This document shows, one piece after another, positions 43,751 to 52,336 of a stretch of 64,000 bases of DNA. The notes beneath the pieces are model-generated. The model was not told where the DNA came from and did no database searches. It saw only the letters and a program-made list of their open reading frames with translations. Source of the DNA: Burkholderia paludis (GTDB taxonomy: Bacteria; Pseudomonadota; Gammaproteobacteria; Burkholderiales; Burkholderiaceae); the NCBI RefSeq assembly GCF_000732615.1, contig NZ_JPGL01000011.1, positions 124,001-188,000 of the forward strand, given 5' to 3'. A program made the position numbers and the translations under genes. Position 1 is the stretch's first letter. Every line of letters begins with the position of its first letter.

Positions 43751-45070
43751 TCACGCTTCGTCGATGCGCGACACGCGCTTGGGATCGGGCATCCACAGAT
43801 AGCAGACCAGCGAGACGAGCACGCACGCCGACACGTAGTAGAAGAACCACGCTTCGTGCCCGATGCTCTTCATCCACAGCGCGACATATTCGGCCGTGCC
43901 GCCGAACAGCGAGACGGTGATCGCATAAGGCAGGCCCACGCCGAGCGCGCGCACGCCGACCGGAAACAACTCGGCCTTCGCGACCGCGCTGACCGACGAA
44001 TACAGGCTGACGATCAGCAGCGCGACGACGATCAGCGCGAGCGCGCTGCCGGTGCTCCGGACCCCGCGGAGTTCCTGGAAGATCGGCACGGTGCAGAGCG
44101 TGCCGAGCACGCCGAACGCGATCAGCAGCGGACGGCGACCGATGCGGTCGGACAGGCTGCCGAAGATCGGCTGCATCACGACGAACGCCAGCAGGCTGAT
44201 CACGGAGACCATCGACGCATCCGCCTTGCTCATCCCCGCGCTGTTGACGAGGAATTTCTGCATGTACGTCGTATAGGCGTAGAACGCGACGGTGCCGCCG
44301 AGCGTCAGGCCGGCCACGATCACGCATTCGCGCTTGTGGCGGAACAGGTCGGCGATCGACGCGTGACGGCGCTTGCTCTGGCGATGCTGCTCGAACGATT
44401 CCGTTTCCTTCATGTTGCTGCGCAGGAAGATCGCGCTGCAGGCCAGCAGCGAGCCGAGCAGGAACGGCACCCGCCAGCCCCAGCTTTCGAGCTGCGCGGT
44501 GGTCATGAAGCACTGCTGCAGCACCACCAGCACGCCCATCGCGAACAACTGGCCGAGCGACAGCGTCGCGAACAGGAAGCTCGAATAGAAGCCGCGGCTG
44601 GACGGGTCGGCCATCTCGCTCAGATAGGTGGCCGAGCTGGCGTATTCGCCGCCGAGGCTGAGCCCTTGCAGCAGGCGCGCGACGATCAGCAGGACCGGTG
44701 CGGCGATCCCGATCGTGTCGTAGCCGGGCGTCAGGCCGATGATCAGCGAGCCGGCGCACATCGCCAGCACCGATACGAGCAGCGCGGCCTTGCGGCCCTT
44801 GCGATCGGCGTACATGCCGACGAGCCAGCCGCCGATGGGGCGCATGATGAAGCCGACCGCGAAGATGGCCGCCGTGTTCAGCAACTGCGCGGTCTGGTTG
44901 CCGTTCGGAAAGAACGCCTTCGCGAAGTACAGCGAAAACGCCGAATAGACGTACCAGTCGTAATACTCGATGAGATTGCCTACCGATCCGCTGAAGATGG
45001 ACCGCAGGTTCGCGAAGGTTCCGGTCGGCCGGGAATCCGTGGCCGTTGCAAGAGGGCTGACGCGCGACAC
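43751..45070 (-). CDS. MFS transporter, metabolite:H+ symporter (MHS) family
   Basis: A 439-residue, 12-helix inner-membrane symporter similar to alpha-ketoglutarate permease. Family landmarks are GNLIEYYDWYVYS in helix 1, RPIGGWLVGMYADRKGRK in loop 2-3, LLQGLSLGGEY, and a second copy GSLSDRIGRRPLL in loop 8-9. It probably imports an organic acid or betaine with protons. The neighbouring hydroxy-acid dehydrogenase hints at a hydroxy-acid cargo, but the genes are not in one operon. Confidence 0.9.
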   Translation of the reverse strand: MSRVSPLATATDSRPTGTFANLRSIFSGSVGNLIEYYDWYVYSAFSLYFAKAFFPNGNQTAQLLNTAAIFAVGFIMRPIGGWLVGMYADRKGRKAALLVSVLAMCAGSLIIGLTPGYDTIGIAAPVLLIVARLLQGLSLGGEYASSATYLSEMADPSSRGFYSSFLFATLSLGQLFAMGVLVVLQQCFMTTAQLESWGWRVPFLLGSLLACSAIFLRSNMKETESFEQHRQSKRRHASIADLFRHKRECVIVAGLTLGGTVAFYAYTTYMQKFLVNSAGMSKADASMVSVISLLAFVVMQPIFGSLSDRIGRRPLLIAFGVLGTLCTVPIFQELRGVRSTGSALALIVVALLIVSLYSSVSAVAKAELFPVGVRALGVGLPYAITVSLFGGTAEYVALWMKSIGHEAWFFYYVSACVLVSLVCYLWMPDPKRVSRIDEA

Positions 45071-45336
45071 GTAATGTCTCCGTTTCGATTGTGCTCGTTA
45101 TCCGTGCGAGCGCTGGCCGTGGGTCGGCCGCTCGCGATCGGGTTCGGCAAGGTTAGAAGAGGCGTCGCATCGTAGAAAGCGAATTAATGACAAGGAGCCT
45201 GTTCGCTTTATGGAAACGTCGGCTGGTCGGCCGCCGACCCATTGCCGGCGCGGCGGGAAACCGGTCTCATCGGTGCTGTTTCAACGCACCTTGCGGCGGA
45301 GCGGGATGGTGCGCGGCCCGACCGTGCCGCTATCGG

Positions 45337-45568
45337 TCGAAGCGGCTGAGCGCAGAGCGCCATATCGGCGTGGTGGTGGTGCCGCACGACATCAACATGG
45401 CGAGCCGCTTCTGCGACGAACCCATCGCGCCCAAGAGCGGCAGCCATGCTCGCGCATGGCCTGTTCGCCGAACCGATGCGCGCCGACATGCTCTGTGCGA
45501 TCTACGGTAATCCGATGGGCGCGGTCGCGCATCCGCCCGACGGCATGCCGATCAGCTTCGCGCATTGA
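45337..45568 (+). pseudogene. Frameshifted fragment of an iron-siderophore ABC ATPase
   Basis: The frame at 45337-45440 reads GVVVVPHDINMASRFCDEP then KSGS, matching the H-loop end of FecE/FhuC-type ATPases, where VVLHDINMA-ARFCDE is usual. After KSGS the homology continues one base over: MLAHG, then MRADMLCAIYGNPM and a C-terminal GMPISFAH before the stop at 45568. The Walker A, signature and Walker B parts are missing upstream. So only the last third remains, with a frameshift and an L-to-P change at the H-loop. It is a decayed gene from an iron-uptake locus. Confidence 0.65.
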
Positions 45569-45872
45569 GCGCGTGCGACGGGCGGACGTGAATCTCGCCC
45601 GAGCCCGTGTGCGCCGCTGGTACACTCGGGCCGCCACGCGGCTTTTCGCGATCTCGTGAGTGTCGCGGGCCACTGCGGCGCGTGTCATCGCCACTTCAAT
45701 GATGCACGGGTTTCCACGCCTCGCCGGGCAAAGCTCAGGTCGAGGCGCTTTGCCGCGATCGCCTCGCGCCGACGGACTTCAGGATTTGCCGTGACGCGCG
45801 TGCAGCGGTAGTCGAACGGGTTCGTCGCTGCCGGCAGCCCTGATCGAATCAACGCATTCCGGGACGGATATA
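45569..45872. other. Intergenic region
   Basis: 304 bp between the ABC fragment and the next gene. No recognisable gene or repeat beyond the GGGACGGA ribosome site near 45861. Confidence 0.35.
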
Positions 45873-46379
45873 TTGAACAAGAAAATTGCCATTCTGACGG
45901 TTGCCATGCTCGCTTCGATACAGGTCCATGCCGAGGCGGATTGGCGCATCGTGGGGCAGACCGATGGCGCCGAGCATGCGTTGCTCTATGACAAAAGCAG
46001 CATCCGTCATTTGTCCGACGGCAAGATCGGACTCTGGACGCGAATGCTTTTCAGGGATCGTCAGGCTTACGCCAAACAAACCTACCAGCAGACGACCACG
46101 CATGGCGTTATCGACTGCGCCTCTCTGGACTGGACGATCGACTACTTCGTCCATTCAGGCATCGATGGCGATGTCGTCTTCAGTGGCCCGTTGAAGCCGC
46201 CGGCACAGTTGCCCGATCAGGCCGGTTCAATGCAGGAGCAGCTGGGGCACGTGGTGTGCGAAGACGGAAAGCAGTCGGAGTCGGCGACCACGATGACCAG
46301 CCTCGCCGATCAGGCGGTTGTCGAGGGAATGGCGAAACGGTTCATGCGGGGCGGGCAGGCTTCCCAGCCACATCAGTGA
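45873..46379 (+). CDS. Secreted protein, surface-adhesin E-like
   Basis: A 168-residue protein with a clean signal peptide (MNKKIAILTVAMLASIQVHA, cut before EAD). The mature part starts ADWRIVGQ and holds ALLYDKSSIRH and KIGLWTRMLF, the layout of the surface-adhesin E-like family: a Trp strand, a tyrosine-Asp strand, then a GxxxxWTR strand. Two cysteines (IDCAS, VVCEDG) may pair. The start is a TTG at 45873 because the signal peptide begins there and GGGACGGA lies just upstream. A role at the cell surface is inferred. Confidence 0.65.
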   Translation: MNKKIAILTVAMLASIQVHAEADWRIVGQTDGAEHALLYDKSSIRHLSDGKIGLWTRMLFRDRQAYAKQTYQQTTTHGVIDCASLDWTIDYFVHSGIDGDVVFSGPLKPPAQLPDQAGSMQEQLGHVVCEDGKQSESATTMTSLADQAVVEGMAKRFMRGGQASQPHQ

Positions 46380-46885
46380 TTCCGCGATGTCATGGCGGCC
46401 GGAGAGCGCGTCGACTCGTCTCGCTATCCTCGAGTTTCCGTCGATTTCGATAGTGCGGATTCGACCCATCGATCGTCCGCACGTGCCGATGTCCCCGGCG
46501 ATTGATCGCTGCGTGTTGAAGGTGCTTCGGACGATGCCGGTTCTCATGAGCCGGTCGTCATCCGGATCCGTCGTCGCGAAGCCTTTCGCCTTCCGGCAAG
46601 TTGGCGGAGAGTGGTCAGATCATTGATCCGACGGGCTTTTCCCTGGCGTACACGTCGTCACCGATGCCGCGGGGATCGGTGATGCCTGCCGGCCCCGAAG
46701 CATGTGGGCGTTGGAATACGTGCCAACCGGGCGGCCGCGACGCTTCGATGTAGAAAGCCGGTTCGCCGCGAGTCGGGGAATCGGACGAGCGCCGGGAAAA
46801 TCAAAGGCGCGATGATCTGCAATTACCTCGACCAGAAGATCGCTACCGTGAAATACCGGCCGGACCCGGAATCGAACCAGGTTTT
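46380..46885. other. Intergenic region without a supported gene
   Basis: 506 bp. Short open frames on both strands lack ribosome sites and family resemblance. The minus strand near 46850-46885 has a T-arm-like string (GGTTCGATTCC) but no tRNA can be folded around it. Confidence 0.35.
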
Positions 46886-47536
46886 TCATGGCTCGTTGAT
46901 CTGCTTCCGTATACCGGTGTCGACCGACCGATCATGGCCGGCCTCCGACGACTTTGCGTGACCGAAAAATTGCTGATGCATCTTCGAGAATGCAGTCGGG
47001 GTTGGTCGACTTTGTAACCATGCCAGTACGGATTGGCCGCAATCGATCGCGTTTGAAGACGACGTGTCCACGACGTGATCGTAGTGCCGGTGAGCATGGA
47101 TCGAGTTGAATTGAGACCTGGCTAACCCGACCTTACGGTCGCCACGAGCCCGCTCACGCTCGATCAAAATTTCGAGCGAACAAAAGACACCGACGATGAA
47201 GGCCGGGAGATCGACCAAGTCTTCGAGCATGTAGTGCCATGCGTCGGTTGAGAGGACATGATCAACGATCACTGCCTGACCGTGCCTGGAAAAAGTCGAG
47301 GCAGTGGCATTTATTGCCCGGCATAACGCGGCCACGCGAACCTGTGTTGTCTGCTTCCCGACTTCCCAGTAGTTTGCGGGCTCCATGTTTCGAAACACGT
47401 CCAGCTCGACGTGCAAATGATGCTCAGTCGAGCTCTCGCACAAGTACCTGGCAAGCGTGCTTTTGCCGACACTGCTCGGACCGTTGAGCACGATAATGGT
47501 CCCGCATGGTATCTGGGGAATGTCCGTGATCGGCAT
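46886..47536 (-). CDS. Chloramphenicol phosphotransferase-like kinase
   Basis: A 216-residue cytoplasmic P-loop kinase of the CPT family. Walker A is GPSSVGKST (residues 19-27). The catalytic aspartate region ELDVF (D46), the strand VIVDHVLST, the basic lid RERARGDRKVGLA and the late VDTSSS motif follow the CPT pattern closely. The type enzyme phosphorylates the primary hydroxyl of chloramphenicol in the producer Streptomyces; most relatives have unknown substrates. It stands alone in a decayed region with codon use unlike the core genes, so it may have been acquired. Resistance should not be assumed. Confidence 0.82.
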   Translation of the reverse strand: MPITDIPQIPCGTIIVLNGPSSVGKSTLARYLCESSTEHHLHVELDVFRNMEPANYWEVGKQTTQVRVAALCRAINATASTFSRHGQAVIVDHVLSTDAWHYMLEDLVDLPAFIVGVFCSLEILIERERARGDRKVGLARSQFNSIHAHRHYDHVVDTSSSNAIDCGQSVLAWLQSRPTPTAFSKMHQQFFGHAKSSEAGHDRSVDTGIRKQINEP

Positions 47537-47790
47537 CGAGGTACCCGTCGGTGGTCTGCGAATTCGGGAAGCGGTTCAATTGTCGGCGAATTGCGACTCG
47601 ATGTCGAACGGCCGCTCGTGGCCGGCCTCCGACCGTCGGCGCGGTCGCTCCGGGCGGCCGGGCCTGCGCCCGGCGGCGGCGGGCACCGTCCCGTTGCTGC
47701 CAGGCGGACCGTCGCTATTCCAGCGATGGGTGCCGGGGCGCAACTGTCCCCGCGCCCGGCGCGAATCGACACCCCGATGGCAAGCCATGG

Positions 47791-48110
47791 TCAGAGATCC
47801 CCACGGACTTCACTGGCTCCCAACTCGCTCCGCTGCCGGTAGACTTCCGCCTGACGCTCATCTCTGTCGTCATTGCGCAGTTGGACCATCCAGTCCGGGT
47901 GATCGTCGGTCACGCCGGAGTATTCCACGGTTTCCCGGTGAACCGCATCGACGAGCTGCGCGTATTGCGGAGATGCCTGAGCCTGCGCGAGCAAGGCGTC
48001 ATACGCGGCATCGTCCGCGCTGATATTCGGTCAACGCTCCTGAGGCTCATGTCGTTGTGAGCGAAGAAGGTGTCAGGCGCAGAATATGCTGGGACGCCCG
48101 ATGGTCGCAA
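47791..48110 (-). pseudogene. Possible 3' remnant of a frameshifted gene
   Basis: On the minus strand the frame from about 48052 down to 47791 reads protein-like: SADDAAYDALLAQAQASPQ, then HRETVEYSGVTDDHPDWM and a charged tail. It has no good start and a stop just upstream. A second frame (48110 to about 48050) reads SGVPAYSAPDTFFAHND and could be the preceding part before a frameshift. No family is recognised. Confidence 0.25.
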
Positions 48111-48173
48111 GAGACGATACGGAGGGCTTCGTTTTGCCGCAGTGCATCAGGCCGGTTACCCGCTTCCTGCTTC

Positions 48174-48178
48174 GGAGG
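48174..48178 (+). promoter_or_regulatory. Ribosome binding site for the TTG-start serine hydrolase
   Basis: GGAGG, 8 bases before the TTG at 48187. It decides the start against a longer open frame. Confidence 0.7.
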
Positions 48179-48186
48179 ATTTCATC

Positions 48187-49299
48187 TTGTTGAGCCGCCG
48201 CGCGATCCTGAGCTTACCGGCCGCCTGTTGGCTGGTACGCTACTCACCTCTATTTGCCGCTTCATTGCCTGACAGCCCAACCTGGCCGGGAGTTGAGTGG
48301 AGTCAGACGACGCCCGGGCAGGCCGGCTGGAATCCGGAACTGATGTCGGAGGCGAGGCGCTATTCCGCAAGCATTGGCACCGCGAGTTTCATGGTCGTTC
48401 AGAATGGCGTGGTGATCGATAGCTGGGGCGATATCGACCGTAGGCTCGAGTTGCACTCGATGCGCAAGAGCCTGCTTAGCGCGCTGATCGGCATTGCCGT
48501 CAAGGAAGGAAAGATCACGCTCGACGCAACGCTCGCGTCGCTGGGGATCGACGACAATCCCCCGGGATTAACGGATGCCGAAAAGCAAGCGACTGTCCGG
48601 CAACTGTTGCAGGCGCGATCCGGCGTATATCACCTCGCCCTCTACGAGACCGAAGGCGAAAAGCGAAGGCGGCCGGCCAGGGGTAGCCACGCACCGGGCA
48701 CCTTCTGGTACTACAACAATTGGGATTTCAACGTGCTGGGCACGATTTACGAGCGTGCCACCGGCGCCTCGATCTTCGACAGCTTCCAGCAACGTATCGC
48801 GACGCCGCTCGGCATGCAGGACTACAGGCCCGGCGACGGGCGCTATATCCGGGGCGCCGATTCGATGCATCCGGCCTACCCGTTCCGCATGACTGCGCGC
48901 GACTTGGCTCGATTCGGGTTACTTTTCTTGCGGTCCGGGCGGTGGCGCGATACGCCGGTGGTACCTGCGTCATGGGTCCAGGAGAGCACGACCGCCTGGT
49001 CCGAAACGTATCTCCACTCCGGGTACGGCTATATGTGGTGGACCGGTTTCCCGGATCGGCGAGTCCGCGTAATGAACTTGTCGCCAGGCGGCTTCTGGGC
49101 AGATGGTCACAACGGACAGTATGTCGTGGTCGACCCGGCGAATGATCTGGTCGTGGTTCATCAGACTGCCAAGGGCAAGGTTGTCGAGCGACAAATGGGC
49201 CACTTGATGTGGCTGGTTCTACGCGCCGCGAATGTTGCAAACGCAGGGGACGATCCGATGGTCGGGGCGGTCCCGCCGGGGGCCGACATGACGCCGTAA
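48187..49299 (+). CDS. Exported serine hydrolase, beta-lactamase (class C) fold
   Basis: A 370-residue protein. The TTG start at 48187 follows a GGAGG site and gives an N-terminus LSRRAILSLPAACWLV, a likely Tat signal (twin Arg at 4-5). The SxxK motif is SMRK with nucleophile S91 and K94, and YNN in FWYYNNWDFNVLG is the YxN equivalent. The late HxG-like DGHNGQYVVVDP replaces KTG, as in esterases of this fold (EstB type). So it is probably an esterase or amidase in the periplasm rather than a true beta-lactamase. Confidence 0.8.
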   Translation: MLSRRAILSLPAACWLVRYSPLFAASLPDSPTWPGVEWSQTTPGQAGWNPELMSEARRYSASIGTASFMVVQNGVVIDSWGDIDRRLELHSMRKSLLSALIGIAVKEGKITLDATLASLGIDDNPPGLTDAEKQATVRQLLQARSGVYHLALYETEGEKRRRPARGSHAPGTFWYYNNWDFNVLGTIYERATGASIFDSFQQRIATPLGMQDYRPGDGRYIRGADSMHPAYPFRMTARDLARFGLLFLRSGRWRDTPVVPASWVQESTTAWSETYLHSGYGYMWWTGFPDRRVRVMNLSPGGFWADGHNGQYVVVDPANDLVVVHQTAKGKVVERQMGHLMWLVLRAANVANAGDDPMVGAVPPGADMTP

Positions 49300-49531
49300 G
49301 GGGGCGGGGTGTCCGTACTGGCACGGATGCTTCCGGATGGATTGCCGCCCCCGGCGTTGTCGTCGTTCGCATGTCTCAGCCGGTTTCATTTTCGGCCGGC
49401 GTGGCTCTGGCTACAAACGCTTTTGTCGTCACGCCCGGAAGCGTCGGTTCGACGGGTTGTCGCGAGTGACGCGTGATGAGCGGCTACCGCTCGATGTGGC
49501 AGGCCGCACGCCATCCTGAGCGGCCTTGCGC

Positions 49532-50557
49532 CTATTTGAGTACCGCTTTGAGGAAAGCCGCGACTTCAGCAGGCGATTGCGCCTGTGCCTCCGGGTCGCC
49601 GCCCAGGGTGACGCCCGTGGTCAGGCAGCGCTTCGACTCAGCGGTGGCGGCGGCGCCGGATAGCGTCTGGCCATCCCGAACCATTGTGAACTTCCGGCGA
49701 TCGAGATCATAGGAGCCGTGGCATTCTCGCGCGCTCGTTGCGAGTGGTACTGAATGCAACGGCGTGGGTCGGTCGAAACCATGCCAGGCATCCGGATACT
49801 CTTTCAGCGTGACCTGCGCGCCTTTCGAACGGAGCGTTGCTGCATAGGCAATGCAAGGGCCTGCCGGCGTATAGTTATCCTTACCGCCAACAAGCATCAG
49901 GACGGGAGAGCCGTCCAGATGCGCCGCGTCGTAAGAGATGCCACAGGACGGATAGAAAGCGACGTGAGCAGCAAACCGCAGATCGCCTTGAGTCGCAGCC
50001 AGGCGGAAGGGCTCGAGCGATGAATAGAGCGCCGCCACGCCGCCGCGCGAAAAGCCCATGACCGTGATCCGCTCCTTGTCGATACGAGGATCGGTCGCCA
50101 GCAAACGCAAGGCGGCGTAGGCATCGGCGATATCGGCGGTCATCGAAAGCTGCGTCTGATCCTTTTCAGTGTTCCTGATACCGCGTCCGGTAAAACTGTC
50201 CACGACGAAGCTGGCATAGCCGAGGGCGTTCATGCGCTGAGCCCAAACCCGTTCACCCCGATTCACGCCGCTACTGCCATGCAGGATGATGACCGCGGGT
50301 ACGATGTGTGGCCCCTTGCCGGGTATGCTCAACTCCCCGGAGATGACGGCCTTTTCGCTGCTGGCGGAATGCGAGAGAAATTCCCCGGTGCTCCTGGGAG
50401 TCACCGATTCGAACGTCACGATTCCGCTACGACCGTCGCCAAGCGAGTTCGTGATCGGCGGGCCAATCGTGGCAGGTGAACTGCACGCCGCTATCGCGCT
50501 CGCGGCGATAGCCGGCAACAGGCTTCGAGTGATGTGACGAACAATCCCTGGATACAT
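49532..50557 (-). CDS. Lipoprotein alpha/beta hydrolase, dienelactone-hydrolase-like
   Basis: A 341-residue protein with a lipoprotein signal peptide (AIAAC, acylated C25). The hydrolase domain has AVIILHGSSG (oxyanion region), the nucleophile elbow GFSRGG with S170, D227 in VGGKDNYTP and H259 in AWHGFDRP, the layout of the dienelactone hydrolase family. It is probably anchored in the envelope and cleaves an ester or lactone. The ATG at 50557 starts the signal peptide; upstream codons lack a ribosome site. It is convergent with the serine hydrolase. Confidence 0.82.
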   Translation of the reverse strand: MYPGIVRHITRSLLPAIAASAIAACSSPATIGPPITNSLGDGRSGIVTFESVTPRSTGEFLSHSASSEKAVISGELSIPGKGPHIVPAVIILHGSSGVNRGERVWAQRMNALGYASFVVDSFTGRGIRNTEKDQTQLSMTADIADAYAALRLLATDPRIDKERITVMGFSRGGVAALYSSLEPFRLAATQGDLRFAAHVAFYPSCGISYDAAHLDGSPVLMLVGGKDNYTPAGPCIAYAATLRSKGAQVTLKEYPDAWHGFDRPTPLHSVPLATSARECHGSYDLDRRKFTMVRDGQTLSGAAATAESKRCLTTGVTLGGDPEAQAQSPAEVAAFLKAVLK

Positions 50558-50747
50558 TGTTGGCGCATTCCCTGGTTTCGAAGCGACGCGTCCTGGATTG
50601 TCGCCAATCCAGGACCGGTTGTCGAACGGCACATTTTGACGGCGGATTCAACCTGTCGATGCGGAATGAATGGCCGGTCCACCGCGAGCCAGCGGGCGTC
50701 CGACCCGGAGCGATCCATTCACACCGTTGGAGCGAGACGGTCGACCG

Positions 50748-52232
50748 TCAGCTTCGGGCGCGAGATGTGTCGATCACGATGTCCGAAGGGCGGGCAGCCT
50801 TCGCGAGCGTGCCAAGACGCTCGATCGCCGTCCCGAGTTCGCTAGTCCATCGATAGCCGGCATTCACGCGAAGGCAATCGTCATAAGCGGTTCCCTCGCC
50901 AAACAGATGTCCGGGCGCGATCCCGATCCCTTCCCGGCGCGCCTGTTCGAACAGCGGCCGCGTGCTGACGCTGTTTCCATCGATCTGTGGGAGCCGGACC
51001 CAGAGCACAAACCCCCCGGCCGGGCGGCTCACTTCAGTGCCAGCCGGAAAGCTGCGCACAATCGTGTCGCGAAGACGCGCTTGCTGATCCTGAAGCGCTT
51101 TCTTGAGCCGCCTGAGGTGCAGCGCGTAGCCGCCGCCCGCGAGCATTTCGGCAACGGCGACCTGTTGCAGCTCGACGGTCGCCATGCTGGTCGCGTACTT
51201 CAGCGCCTTTACCCGTTCGGTGAATCGACCTGCCGCGATCCAGCCCAAGCGTAGTCCCGGACTCAGGCTTTTCGAGAATCCCCCGCAAAGAAGAACGTTG
51301 CCGTTGCTGTCGAAGGCGCGTACCGGCCGTGGCCGGGTTTCACCAAAGCAGACATCGCCGAAGATGTCGTCCTCGATCAGGGGAACGTTCCGGTCCTTGA
51401 GCAGTTTGACGAGCGCACGCTTGGCGGAGTCGGATGCAACGCTGCCTACGGGATTGTTGGCGTTGGCGATGGTGACCACCGCTTTGACCGGTGCCCGATC
51501 GAGCGCCTCTTCCAGCATGCCGAGATCCATGCCGGTATTCGACAGACAACGCACCGGCAGTGCGGTCAACTCCAGCGACCGCAACATTTGCAAGAGCACG
51601 AAATACGTCGGCGACTCGACGGCAACGACGTCGCCGGGACGCGTTACCGCCCTGAGCGCAAGATTGAGCGCTTCGGTACATCCGTTGGTCACCACCACTT
51701 CTTCCGGGTCGAGGTCACAGGGGTACTGCATCGCCTGGCGGACTATCTCGCGCCGAAGATCCGGATGACCCGTGCCCCGAACATAGGAGCCGACAAGGGT
51801 GTTTTGTTGATAGGCGAAACGCCGGAGCAGGACGCTGAACCGATCGATTGGGTAGAGAGACGGCTCGCCCGCCGCGAGGTCGAGCTGGACGCTGCACGGT
51901 GAACCGACCATGGCGAGATGATCCCTGGCTTGCGCATCCAGTTCCGGCTGAGGAGCGGTCCACGTGTTCCGCCTGCCCGCTGCCGGGCGTGCGGCCGACC
52001 GCGCCACGAAATAGCCAGAACGCGGGCGGGCATAGATCTTCCCTTGCGTCTCCAGCCAGCGCAACGCCTGTAACGCCGTCGTGAGACTCACACCATGCTG
52101 CACCGCGAGCATTCGCACCGACGGCAACCGGTTCCCGGCCTTGAGCCCGGCCTTCGCGATTCCGTCCAACAAGCTGTTTGCGAGCTGCCGGTAGCGAGGT
52201 AACGCGGACTCTGTAGCGTGCATTTTGACCAT
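50748..52232 (-). CDS. MocR-type (GntR plus aminotransferase) regulator
   Basis: A 494-residue regulator. An N-terminal GntR winged helix (about residues 12-80; LPRYRQLANSLLDGIAKAGL then LPSVRMLAVQHGVS) is joined to a class I aminotransferase-like domain (about 115-490). PLP lysine K321 sits in GGFSKSLSPGLRLGW, and NANNPVG and EDDIFGD are typical PLP contacts. Such proteins sense PLP, amino acids or derivatives. It is divergent from the N-acetyltransferase gene across about 100 bp holding a perfect 8-bp inverted repeat, so it probably controls that gene and itself. An ATG at 52223 is an alternative start. Confidence 0.85.
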   Translation of the reverse strand: MVKMHATESALPRYRQLANSLLDGIAKAGLKAGNRLPSVRMLAVQHGVSLTTALQALRWLETQGKIYARPRSGYFVARSAARPAAGRRNTWTAPQPELDAQARDHLAMVGSPCSVQLDLAAGEPSLYPIDRFSVLLRRFAYQQNTLVGSYVRGTGHPDLRREIVRQAMQYPCDLDPEEVVVTNGCTEALNLALRAVTRPGDVVAVESPTYFVLLQMLRSLELTALPVRCLSNTGMDLGMLEEALDRAPVKAVVTIANANNPVGSVASDSAKRALVKLLKDRNVPLIEDDIFGDVCFGETRPRPVRAFDSNGNVLLCGGFSKSLSPGLRLGWIAAGRFTERVKALKYATSMATVELQQVAVAEMLAGGGYALHLRRLKKALQDQQARLRDTIVRSFPAGTEVSRPAGGFVLWVRLPQIDGNSVSTRPLFEQARREGIGIAPGHLFGEGTAYDDCLRVNAGYRWTSELGTAIERLGTLAKAARPSDIVIDTSRARS

Positions 52233-52244
52233 CCACTCAGGCAA

Positions 52245-52262
52245 ATCTGTTATGTAACAGAT
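52245..52262. promoter_or_regulatory. Palindromic operator between MocR and N-acetyltransferase genes
   Basis: ATCTGTTA-TG-TAACAGAT, a perfect 8-bp inverted repeat with 2-base centre, 12 bp from the MocR start and 74 bp from the NAT start. It is the obvious candidate binding site for the MocR protein. Confidence 0.6.
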
Positions 52263-52336
52263 TCGTCGGTGTTGTGCATAGGCCGTTGCCAGTCGGCGTG
52301 CCACGATGAATGCTCTTTTTGCGGAGGCACCACGAC

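Larger units (their letters stand above)
47537..48186. other. Gene-poor stretch between kinase and serine hydrolase
   Basis: 650 bp. Apart from the possible minus-strand gene remnant at 47791-48110 and the GGAGG site at 48174-48178, nothing is recognised. The part from 47590 to 47770 is a GC-rich string resembling dispersed intergenic repeats. Confidence 0.35.

Noticed and set aside
46845-46890. Minus-strand GGTTCGATTCC followed by an acceptor-like GGCC, resembling a tRNA 3' end or island attachment site
   Set aside because: No D-arm or anticodon arm can be found upstream, and no integrase or matching direct repeat is present in the window.
48187-49299. A second true beta-lactamase
   Set aside because: SxxK and YxN are present, but the KTG motif is replaced by a HNG-like motif typical of esterases of this fold.
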